Source: Tetrahymena elliotti 4EA (taxonomy: Eukaryota; Ciliophora; Oligohymenophorea; Hymenostomatida; Tetrahymenidae). From it: a stretch of 64,000 nucleotides of DNA. Shown one piece after another: positions 24,401 through 35,581 of the stretch; positions within the stretch are counted from its first letter, which is position 1; each line of letters begins with the position of its first letter. The notes beneath the pieces are model-generated. The model was not told where the DNA came from, did not search any database, and saw nothing but the letters and a program-made list of their open reading frames with translations. The stretch covers positions 317,489 through 381,488 of the forward strand of contig JH720298.1 of assembly GCA_000231825.2 (NCBI GenBank), read 5' to 3'. The translations under genes and the position numbers were made by a program.

Positions 24401-24983
24401 TTTAGAAAAGTATATAAGCCTCTAAGTTCTAAAACTTAATTTTAAGTAATTTCTTTTTTTAACATTTTAGAAAGGTTTTATTTGTATTTTAAAATGAGTT
24501 TCAAAACTTAGGTTTTCTTTTAAATATAAATTAAAATTCTAGATATGATAAAAAATTTAATAATTTAAAATAATTTAATCAATAACAGCTTTAATGATAT
24601 TAGTGGATAAGAAGAATAATAGATGGGGATAACTTTAAGTAAGTTACCTAAACTATCTACCTTGAAATTCTTCTTTTGGTGAGATTAATTTAAGAATCAC
24701 TTAAAAAATTAATTTAAAATTATTATTAGTTCATCAGAAAATTTCTTGAGATCTAAAGAAATCCTTAATTGTTAAAACATAAAAATACTGGTTATTAATG
24801 CAAGGTAATTAATATACAAATAGAAAAACAAGAAAACAAATAAATAAATAAAACATTTTAAAAAAGTTAATTTTATTTTGAATTTTAAATAGCTCTTGTT
24901 AAACATACATCTAAATGAGAAATCATCAAAGAAGATCTCAGAAAATAAGAAGATTGGTTAAATATAACAAAGTTTATAATTGA
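21434..24983 (+). CDS. Leucine-rich repeat protein (RNI type), one repeat per exon
   Basis: Eighteen exons are found: 21434-21669, 21732-21821, 21882-21971, 22031-22120, 22177-22265, 22339-22428, 22549-22638, 22718-22807, 22913-23002, 23092-23181, 23240-23326, 23684-23761, 23850-23939, 24118-24207, 24356-24445, 24589-24678, 24730-24804 and 24893-24983. Every intron sits in phase 2, and twelve internal exons are exactly 90 nt, so each encodes one 30-residue repeat. The repeat consensus is N-x-I-G-D-E-G-x3-I-x2-G-L-x3-x-N-L-x2-L-x-L-x-L-S, as in ribonuclease-inhibitor-like LRR proteins that bind protein partners. The total is about 578 aa. Exon 5 is 89 nt, and the missing base near 22256 breaks the frame. 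Unless it is a sequence error or polymorphism, the gene is damaged. No transmembrane or kinase domain is attached. The partner is unknown. Confidence 0.82.
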
Positions 24984-25278
24984 TGTTTTAATTAGCTCTT
25001 TTAAATCTATAAATTCAGCAAAAAAGTATCATACAAAAAATAATATATTTTACATAATTTCTGTATTTTAATTCACATAAATATAATTATTTAAAATAAC
25101 TCTACATTTTATCATCATAAGTTAAATTGAAACTAAAAATATTTTTTTTATAATAAAAACAATAAGAAAATATCTAATAAATAATAATTAGATTAAGAAG
25201 AATTAATTTTCTGTTTGAAATGGAATTTTATATTAAATTTAATAGATTTTCTTGTTTGAATTTGGTTGGGGAGAGTAC
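24984..25278. other. Intergenic region
   Basis: AT-rich 3' flank of the LRR gene. Nothing is recognised. Confidence 0.5.
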
Positions 25279-25461
25279 TCAATAAAAATATTTTTTTAAA
25301 TGTCTTTCTCTTTTTTTCTATTCATCTCTATATTGTTCAAATTCCAAATTTTTTTCCAGGCATCTGGTCATATTAAGAGTGTGTATGACTAACCCTAGGT
25401 TATTAGATTCAAATAGCCAGAATTCGTGATTATCTTTTTCATAATTTGATTTGTCAGCCAT
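25279..25461 (-). CDS. Possible small hypothetical protein, 60 aa
   Basis: A minus-strand open frame runs from ATG (25459-25461) to TGA (25279-25281). It starts MADKSNYEKDNHEFWLFES and continues through MTRCLEKNLEFEQYRDEQKK to a basic end. It has one TAG-glutamine, balanced charged residues and a local GC content above its flanks, which looks more like protein than the surrounding DNA. I recognise no family. It could also be the first exon of something lost, or chance. Confidence 0.4.
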
Positions 25462-26514
25462 TTTAGACCATTTTAGAGGTAGTTATTTGCATAAAATTTA
25501 TTTATTATGTAAAGTGATGATTTAAAATGCAAACAGAATTCAAAGAGATACATTAGATGAATTTTTTAAATGAGTATTTAGATTTATTTCATGAATAAGA
25601 GAGTAAAAGAAATATAAAGGAAGGAATAATTTATCTAATTTGTTGCAAGGATATTTTTATGCTTGAATGTTTTTCTTTTTTTTATTTGTTCTTTATTTAA
25701 AATTTTATTTATAATCATTTTTTAAGAAAATTCAAAATTAATAAAGAGACTTTGAAAAAAGATAGATGAATTTCACAACTGAATAGGAAAAAACTATTAT
25801 GAAAAAGGCTTTCTAAGAAAGAGAATATAAGAAATTAAGTAAGAAAGACAAAGAATTCTAAGCAAATAGAAGTTAATAGGAAAAAACTCTTAGATGAATG
25901 AGAGAAGTTGAAGACAATAGATGAAAAAAAAGAAAGAAATTAAGAAAAAATTAAAGAAAATTAAGATCCCTTATAAATATTTAAGCATTTAAGTCTAAAG
26001 AAAAAAAGGTATCATAAAAAATTATAGACAAACAGGATGATTGGGAGGATGATAAAGATTAGCAAGTTCTGAAACTCTACTCCCCTCCTAAACCCTCTTT
26101 CGAAAATGAAGACATTTAATACTGTAACTCTCTGCCTCTCTCCACCCTTAATATTTGTAATAAAAATACTCTGTCATATTAATAATTAAATATAAAATTT
26201 AGTTTTTTTTATTTGAATTATCATTCAAAAAAATTTCTTCAAAAATCGGTAAAATTAGGAAATTCATTTTTAAAACTTTTGTAAGGTATTTCCCAATATT
26301 TCAAAAATTAAAAATATATTCTCAAAAATTCACCTGCTAAAAAAATATAGAAATTTTTCATCCAATGTTTATAAAGCATTTATAAAGAATGCTTGATAAG
26401 TTGATAAAGAAATAAATTATCATTAAAAGCAGATGAAAGTTTTTATCAAGAAAGAAGAATGATTAAAATGTTTATTGTTGTTGAATATAAAAATTAATTA
26501 TGGATAATTTGTAG
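25462..26514. other. Intergenic region with Lys/Glu-rich coding-like remnant
   Basis: From ATG 25766 the plus strand reads MNFTTEQEKTIMKKAFQERE and then a Lys/Glu-rich run, but it stops at TGA 25895-25897. Other frames continue the same flavour to about 26150, including DDWEDDKDQQVLKLYSPPKP. No intron set joins them convincingly. It may be a broken gene. The right part (26150-26514) is featureless. Confidence 0.35.
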
Positions 26515-28586
26515 ATAAATTGGCAACTGAAATTCCTATCATCCATGAAGAAATTTTGAAAAATTATTTAATTAATTTACTAAGCCATTTAAAAACAATA
26601 TGGAAAAATCTTGATATTTCTGTATAAGCATGCACATAAGAAAACTTTAAAAATCCTGAAAGTGCTCATTATTACTTATCTTAGGATTTCAAAAATATGT
26701 ATTGCCTCCCTCCAGATGCTGAGCTTTCAATTCAGGGAGATTTTCCTTCTCCTACATTCTAGTAACTTTAGATCAAAATTTTAAAATGTGAAATAAGGGT
26801 TTAAAATGTAAAGTTATGTAAATTTCTCAATTAATTTTTTATTTCTTTATCTAAAATGGAAGGAAAAAGAAGGATTTTATGTATATTTTATGTAAATAAT
26901 TTCATTATTTTACCACTTTAATTTATTATTTTATTTTAAAGGTCTATCCTCCCAATTTTTAAAGTTACTTCTTTAGCTTTACAATAAGGTTTGAAAAGTA
27001 AAAAGAAGGAGTTTATAGGAGAAGCTATCCAAAGTTGACTGATATTTTATCATAAATTGGTGGTTTTTCATAATCTCTATTAGCAATTAATTGGATTTAT
27101 CATTTGTTCAAATTTTCCTTAACTTTAATTGAATTAACAAATGGTAAATTCTGTTTTTAATTATGATGACAAAGAAGGAAATAGAGAAAATTAAGATTAA
27201 GTAGATGAATTACATAAATCTATGAGATTGTAAAAAAATTAATCAGCAAATTAAAATGACAGTATAGCAGCTTAAGATGTAAGTAGATTAGAAAAAAACA
27301 ATCAAAACTAAATGAATGATTACCAAACAGCTAATTAACTTGTTAAAAAAGTGAATGAGGATGTTATTCTAAATATTTAAAAAAGTAAATTTCAACAAGA
27401 GATGCTTAATAGTCAGAATTAAAGCAAAACCAAATCATTAAAAACACCCAAGCAGTAAGAAAACACAAATTTTAATACAAATTAACAAGAAATCCTTAAT
27501 TCAATTTTGATTGAATAAATCGAAGTAGAAAAAAAGGGAACTAAATTTTTTGGTTTAGATAAAAACTAGTACGTTATTTAGGATAAATTCTATCAAGAAA
27601 AGTAGAAGCTCTATGACAAACAGCAAAAACTGATAGAATCGCGCTTCAATGAACTTATGTAGAAGCAAACAAAAAGTATGAAGTTAAGTATTTGGGAGTA
27701 TTTCAAGTCAGTTGTTTATCCATGAGGTCATTTAAAAGATATAAAAAAAATTATTAACGACAGTATTGACAAGCTTTATTACAATTTAGACAATATGTAT
27801 ATTCTCAAGAGATTAATTGAAGTTGAAAAACTAAAGCGTTTGTTGTTAGACTCAGATTAAGTAAAGCTATTTGATTATTTACCAAAGCCAACTATTATTC
27901 CAAATATTGTTCTGAAAAATGAAAGTTGTAAAAGTTTTTCTAAAAGTAAAGAAGTAGATTTACTTTATTAAGATAATCGTTCTGAGTTCTAGAGAGTAAA
28001 AGATGCCTTTGAAGCATACAAAAGTATCTAAGTAAAAGAGAAGCGTAGCTTGTTAGATTAGAAAATAATTGACATGCTAGATCCTAATTTAGTTTCTATT
28101 TTTAATGTGCAGAACAATATGAATAGGTCTTAAAATAATTCTGAAGTACGAAATTTCCCTAATTAAATTAAACAAAGTATAATTTAGTCAAGAATTGTTA
28201 CTCAAGATCTCTTATTTTCTAATCGAAATATTTTATTGTGTGCCTAAAATCAGAAAAAACTAAATACATTTTAAATGAATTTTGATGAATTGTAACAAAT
28301 AAAGACACCTAACTCACCGGAATTATTAGATTTTTCTAGATTAGTATTATAAAATTTAGAATTAAATGCTTCATAATATGGTCAAATAGATGAAATTAAA
28401 GAAGGAATAAACAAATAAGATTAACAAAATAATCAAAATATTAATGATTAAACTCAAACCCTTGACAAAACAGAGAAGACATTCTTAGAAGAAATAGCTC
28501 AGGAAGAAAAGTATGAAATGGCTATGTAGAAGCTAGAGCCTTTTGAAAATAAAAAATTATGTGAAATGAGCTTTACAAAGCTGTGA
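26515..28586 (+). pseudogene. 5'-truncated ciliate transmembrane-family gene with one in-frame TGA
   Basis: The pieces read in frame as exons 26515-26807, 26942-27143 and 27175-28586. The first has a cysteine-containing lumenal-type segment (ACTQENFKNPES, MYCLPPDAELSIQGDFPSP). The second has RRSYPKLTDILSQIGGFSQ and a hydrophobic helix LLAINWIYHLFKF. The third is a long Gln/Asn/Lys-rich cytosolic tail with KLYYNLDNMYILKRLIEVEK and LFDYLPKPTI. This order matches a large unnamed ciliate transmembrane family I recall. The expected N-terminal signal or first membrane helix is not found upstream. TGA 27723-27725 interrupts the frame at VVYP-TGA-GHLKDI, yet 286 further codons stay free of TGA up to 28584-28586. 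The intron at 27144-27174 would be only 31 nt. It is a decaying gene, a gene with UGA recoding, or one with a sequence error. Confidence 0.6.
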
Positions 28587-30323
28587 AAGTAATTGATGAA
28601 TTTCAATAAAAATAAACTTTTATATTATTTGAAGTATTAATTAAGTTTAATTTATGTTATAGAAAATTTATTAGACAAATGAAAATGCTAAAATTTAATT
28701 AATAAAATAAATTTAAATACTTAAAATGCATAGTTTAATGTCCAAAACATCAAAAATATCAACTAATTTTTATTAACATTAATCTTCATTTTAATTTACT
28801 TGTAAATAAAAATTTATTATTAAATTTAACTGATTGTATAATTTTTGAAGAAACCAATTTTTCAATACTAAAATAATCTAAATAATCTGTTTTGTTCAAA
28901 ATAATGTAATGAATTTTAAATTATTTTTTTATTAACAAAAAATGCTAAACAATTTGAATTTTTTGAAATTTTTAAATTCTAAGAAACATTTCAAATAAAA
29001 CCAAAATAAATATTTATTTTTATTTTTAACCAAAACATTATACTTTGACATTTTAAATATAGAAATTTCCTTAATAAAATCTATCGGTTAAATACATTCA
29101 TTAAGTTTTAGTATTTATATTTAATTTAGGAACAATTTGACATTTTTATTAAATAATTTATATCCATCTTCTTTACATTCCAAAAACTAAAAGAAATGCA
29201 TCTTAGAAATGGAAAGAAATCAAAAAAATGTTTCTAATTCATTTAATTAAATAAAAATTAATATTTATCTAGAAAAAAAGTAGAATATTTTTAGATATTT
29301 TTATGATTATTTCGCTTTTTAATCAATCAACTATTTAAATCAATAAATTCTTGATTTATTATTTTTCAAAAGTTTCTACTTTATTTTTTTATGATTTAAT
29401 TTTTGTGTAAAAATGGATTTTTGAAAATAATAAAATGAAATTTTTAAAAATGTTTGAACATAAAATTATTTAGATAAATACTAAAAAATTCCTTTTTATT
29501 TTTCTGAAGATAAAAATTAAATTAAACAAATTAATAATTAATTGTCAATTTTTATCTAGATTAAAATTAGTAAAATTGCTTAGATTTACAATTTTTAAAT
29601 TTGAAATTAATCAAATAATTTAACAGCATTAATTAATATTGATAAGCAGTAGAAATTAGAAATGACCTTTGAACTAGCTAAATAATTAAAAGAAAATAAA
29701 TCAATTTGGGATTATGATTAAAAATTTAACAATGCGATGAGATGCTATTGATTTAGTTTATTAGAATAATAAAATAAATATTATAAAAGCATATTGTAAA
29801 ATAAATATATCTTATTTTGCCTTTATTAATAAATATAGGGCAAATAATGTGTAGAAGCAAAATCATCAAAAAGGATTAGTGGTTTATATAAAAGTAAGAA
29901 TTAATTAACTAAATAAATTGATAGGGAATTATTGGACTGTGCCAAAGCAAATGGATTATTTTAATAGTTTTTACAGCATGTGAATATGTAAATAGATAGA
30001 TAGACATTGAATGGAAACAATAAAAATAAAAGTATTGGATTGAGAGTTCTATTATTTTATATTGAAAAAGTTAAATAAAAAAATTCAATCATAGATAGAG
30101 TCTATCAAAGCAAAGAAAAAAAGAAAATTAGAAATTCATCTGAGAAGAAAATAAAGCAAAGGATAAATAGATAGATACCAATAAAGGACAGAAATAATAG
30201 GCAATTTTTGTTAAATTTGGAAATAATTATAAGCATAATTGACTCAAAATAGAAGCAGATCAAGGTCAATAGAAACTAGAAGCATTTTATTTCATATTTG
30301 TATTTGATTCCAGAACTAATATA
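28587..30323. other. AT-rich intergenic region
   Basis: I see no gene, RNA or repeat. Short frames near 29660 end within 30 codons. The last few hundred bases are likely the promoter and leader of the CXC gene. Confidence 0.55.
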
Positions 30324-33300
30324 ATGGATAATAGTCATATGACCCCAGTAAAGTAGCAGCCAAAAATGCAGCAATTAGATGAAAATAGCAATTCGTTTTA
30401 GCCTTAAGGAAATCCTTTGGGTAATACTCTATTGAATGGTATGGCAGCTTCATAGCTACTTTTGAATAATTCAGCAGCTAACATGAGCTAATTATCAACT
30501 AAAGCTTTTGGTAGCTTATACAAAGCAAATGAAAATTAATCAGATACAATATTTTACCCAGTTAATGATCCTATATTTTAGCCTACTCCATCTCCAAATG
30601 TTTTTATGGACTACAAGGGAGGTAATAATAATAATCCCTATCTTAACTCTTCTTTTAAAGTAAACGGGATGCTTGCTTCAACAAAAAAACCATATAACAA
30701 CAACCTTTTCCTCACACCTATAAAGGAAGACGACAGAAGGAAGCCTACTTATGTTAACTCAATTCTCAAGTAAAACCTTATAAATAGCATATAGAGATAG
30801 CATTAAAAAAATATATAAAAGAGCATAAAAATATTACACTTATCAATGAATTTCTCTTCTAACTTTATCTTTATAAATCAATAGGGATTCACCTTATTTT
30901 AATGGAAGCAATATCTGCAGAAAGTTAAATTTTGATGATGATATAGATGAGTTTAGCGGAAATTGTTTTAATCCACAAGCAGGCATTTTTGAAGAAAAGA
31001 AAGGTGTATTTTCTAATTACAATATGAACTACTTATTAATGCCTCAAAATTAGTTTTATCCAGGATTTTACAACCCGCAGTTCGAGTAAAATTAATTTCA
31101 GTTCATAAAAGTTTTTTTCTTTGTTGAAGGAAACCCTTTTCCTAAAGCAAATTGGGTTTTAAGCCCAAGAAAATTTTGTAGAAGTGGTGTGATGATTCTT
31201 TTTTACTTGAAAATTTTATAGGTCTTTAATAAGATAGAGTTAAATGAGTAAAGAAAAAGAGTATTTACTATTTAATAAAAATTGCGCTAAAAGATTAATT
31301 ATTATAATAAACAAAAAAAGTGATGGGAAATCAAAAGTTAATTAAAAACAATATTTATTAGTTGATTTAAGAACTAAGATTTGATTAAAAGAAACAAAGA
31401 AACTACAAAAATTGTGATGAAAAACTAATTATTATTAAAAAAAGAAATTAATCAATAATCTAAATTGATTATTGAAATATTAAATTTAAACTTTGAAAAT
31501 CAAAACTCAAAAAAATTTTCAGCTGAAAAATTTATCAGCAAAAAACAAACAAAAAAAAAAGGAGATCAAGGATTTTATTCAAATCTTTTGTTCATTCGAA
31601 CTATTTTATTAAAAAAACCAAAAAATAAAAATGATTTCTCTCATTTTATTTGAATTTTATTCATTTTCTATTTTCTTTAAGCGAATTTTATAAAAAAATA
31701 TTTTTAATCCCCTTAAAAGATATTTATAATAGAGGCGTTTAAAAAAATATACTTTAATTTGATTTTGATAAAAGAAAATTAATATGAGTGCGTCTTTATT
31801 TTTTGATTGTTTTCAGACACCTATCTTTTTATTTATCTTTTTTACTTTCTATTTTAGTTATCAGATTGATTTCTGAAAGATTTTGTGCGCTTTATTAATC
31901 CATTTAAAAATAAATTAATAAAACACTGTTCTGATATTAAATTAAATTTTATTTGTCAGTGATTGATTATCTTAATTAAAGATAAATTTTATTACTATTA
32001 TCATGATATTTTTTCAACTCAATCTTCTAAAAAGATTTTTATTTTGGAGTTTAAATTTTGTTTCAAAAAGAGAATAAGACATGAATAACCCTTCTATGAA
32101 ATATTTTATTTTAGTTAAAATAATTTATTTAATTATTTTTATATTATTTCTAGCTTTTTAAACACTGCCATTAATAATATGGATTTTTAAGCTCTTAGTT
32201 ATAATAAGAATGTATTAACTCCTTTTGTTAATGAGTCTCCTGAAACAAAAAAGGGATCCTACAATAATCAGATTGAGACAGCTTAGCCAGTTAAATAATT
32301 TGATTAGGAAAGTACAAAGAAAATTTAAAAAATTACAAAAGAGGGAGATAAAAATTCAGCCAACAAAACTGAATAATAATAACAAATAAATGATTTTAGT
32401 ACTAATTTTGCAAATTAAAATAGTCAAAAAAAATTGTAAACAATTCAACAAAATGGAAATTAGCACTTACAAGCAAATGCTACATCAACTAATGGTTAAT
32501 CTGGTGCAAATAATTCTATTGCTCCTTAGGCAGTAGTATTTTCAAGTAATTAGAAAAAGTAAAAGACCTGTAATTGTAAAAAAACAAAATGTTTAAAGCT
32601 ATATTGTGATTGCTTTGCAGCTGGAGAATTATGTGGTGGAGAATGCAATTGTTTTGGATGTTTTAACACATCCAATAGTGAAAAACGTGCTGGAGCCATA
32701 GTAAGCATAATGGATAGATAGCCTGATGCTTTTGGTCCTAAGGTATAATAAAATACTCACAAAAAGGGTTGTAATTGCACTCGTTCTGGGTGTTTGAAAA
32801 AATATTGTGAATGCTACACTTTGGGTGTAAATTGTGGTGAATACTGTAAATGTACTTAATGCAAAAATGTTGATTTAAATCATAATGAAAGATAGCTATT
32901 ATCTTAGAATGGCAGCAATGGTGCAGCAGGAAATGGAATAGAATTATCTAAGAAATCATCTGATAAAAGATAGTAATAACTTGATGAAATAGAATCAAGG
33001 ACCAGCACAAAAAAGAAAATATTCTCAAACTAAGAGAGCAGCAAATTAGCTTAAAATAACTCATCATCTTTAAATTCAAATAATGAAGAAGAGGATTATG
33101 ATGAAGAAGGAAATGAAGAGAATATCAAATAAAATTAAAGTGGGGATTAAGAATAAGAAGAAGATAATGATGAGGATTAAGATAATGAAGAAATTTAGGA
33201 TGGATGTAGAATGGATAATGAATAGATTTCCCCTTCTTAAAAGATGTATACAACTCCTCTAAAATAACCTACTAAATAAGATACCAGAAGCCTAACAACT

Positions 33301-33546
33301 GCAGATACTGCCAAAAAAAATCAAATTCAAGAAAATGATTCAGAAATAAAGAACAGAATTGTTAAATTAAAAATTACAGAGACCCAATCTTCAAAAAAAT
33401 AATAATAAAACAAATAAGAGAATTAAAAAAACCATGAAGATTAAGTTGATTAAGAAGAAGATGGCAATTCTATCAAAACTTAAGCTTACCACCTACCTAC
33501 GAATAAAACAAAATCCTAAATTGCCAAAACAACAAAAATAAGCTGA
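30324..33546 (+). CDS. Tesmin/TSO1/LIN54-like CXC (CRC) domain protein
   Basis: Three exons (30324-30769, 30885-31085, 32154-33546) give 679 aa. Two cysteine-rich CXC motifs lie at about residues 355-453: [20 protein letters not shown] followed by CNCFGCFN, and [20 protein letters not shown] followed by CKCTQCKN. A conserved-type linker with RAGAI joins them. This is the CRC domain, which binds zinc and DNA (CHR-like elements in LIN54 of the DREAM/MuvB complex), so a nuclear transcription regulator is expected. The N-terminal 200 residues are Asn/Gln/Ser/Pro-rich. The C-terminus is acidic with long Glu/Asp/Gln stretches, then Lys-rich. The second intron is 1,068 nt, far longer than the usual introns here, and its ends were set by phase (GAC codon split 2+1). 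I infer a cell-cycle or developmental role from the family only. Confidence 0.92.
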
Positions 33547-35581
33547 TTGAAATGATGTTAAAAATCGATCATAAAATCAATTATATATTTTTAAAATTTT
33601 CAATATAACCTAACCTATAAATGTAAATCTTCTTAAGTTTAAATACAAAAAAAAATAATAGAAAACATCTTATCTATAACTTCAACACTTTAAAATAAAC
33701 AAAAAGAAAAATCAGAAAAATGTACTCTTAAAAATCAACTAACAATCATTAAAATATTCAAGTTAAATAATAATTTTAAAAATCAATCAACTATTTAAAA
33801 AAATACTACTAATCAAAAGAAAGCACTCACTCAAGTGAGAGAGTTTCTTTCTTAAAATAGATTTCTTTAGGCTCATAATAGTGGTTGGTTATTTATTAAT
33901 AAATAAAATCTTATTTCCTATTTTTCCAAGAAAAGATCAGAAAATACACTTCCTCTTTGATACTCATAAATCCACTGATTTATTATAAATTATATTATCT
34001 CTTATATTTTTCCAAAAGAAAGGTAATAGTAATCTAAATAAAATTATAATAACCTTGTTTATTTCCTTCTGTATCAATAAAATTGCATAATTTATCTAAC
34101 TATAACTAAAAAAATACAAACACATATTTACAAAACTACTAATTTTTCTATAACTTCACCTTAAGCTTTTATCTTCAGCCTTAAAAGAGTCATCAATAAT
34201 CTTTAAACTGTTCACTTAAATAGAACATTTAGGGTTTGATATTTATGTGTGAATAGTGAATATGTTTATTTTAAAATAAGAAAAAAATATAAGATGAATT
34301 TTCTATTGTTTATTTATCCTATAAATCAACTATAAATAATAAATGAATTCCTTTATTGTAATCAAATATAAAATATTTATCTAGTTTAGTCTTATTTTCT
34401 CAAATATTATCTTTTCTTTCTTTCACTCTTTTTTCGATTATTTAAATTCTTTAAAATTTGTTCATCTGTTTCTATTAATTGTGGCTAAATTCAAATTTTT
34501 ACCATATAAAATATATGATTGACGATTGATTTTACATATTATTTTACAAATATGAAATAGATAGAAATCTATTTTTAAGTGTTAATAATTTTTAACAAGA
34601 ATTTTTTAAAAAAGTATCAAGTAATTAATTTGATTAAAATTACTAATAAAACTAACTAACTAGCTTTCATCAAGTACTACCTTCTAAAATATTGAGAGAT
34701 TCATTGTGTTTTTTGATTTTTGAAAGTAATAAAATTAGTAGTGTTTTCTCCTACTTATTCTGAATGTGTTGAAATTCAATTTTGTTCCTATTTTTAATAT
34801 TTATTAAGTTATTATATGTAGATTTTGGAAATATCTCTTAGTTTTTATTACATAAAAAAAGTGAGTATAATTTTATTTTATAAGCAGTTGTTAAAGAAAA
34901 TAACGCCAAACAAAAAAAAATCAAAAAAGGAAGAAGTGTAAAATGAAGATTACATGAAGTTATTTTTGAAAGTTCAATTAATAAATTGATTGATAATTTA
35001 GAAAAAAGATACAATTTAAAAAACTTACAATGCTTTAAATAAGTTAAAAAGAATCCAATCTTAATGAAGAGAGGATGTATGCATTGATTGTTGCATTGTT
35101 TTTATTAAATTGCTTGATATTTAAATAAATTAAAAGGTTCAAATCCATTCCAAAAATCTCGAGATTTGTTTGAAAAATCTTGATTAAAAAATCGAAATCT
35201 GTTTCAAAGCACGACCATCCTTGCTTATACAAATACATACATTGATAAATTGATTGAATTAATAAATATAAATGATTGTATTTTTCACGCATTGATTGTG
35301 CTTTGTGAATAATAAATAAATATTTTTAACTAAAGTAAACTGATAAATATATTTATAAAAAAAATAATCTTTTTTCAGCTATTGATTGTATTAAAAAAGA
35401 GTTACAAACAAATCAAAAAAAAGACCTCCAATAGAGATACTTAAAAAGTAGCATCTTAAAGACAAAAAAGCTAATAAAGCAAGGAAACCTAATAAAGTTA
35501 GACAATTAAAAGTAACTTATTTAACTAGTAAGGAATCTAAGAGAAAAACTATTTTTAAACCATTTATAAAAAGATTTTATC
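33547..35581. other. AT-rich intergenic region
   Basis: No coding signal. It contains the 3' flank of the CXC gene and the promoter of the cyclic-nucleotide-binding gene. Open frames such as the minus-strand one at 35044-35292 have no family features. Confidence 0.55.
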
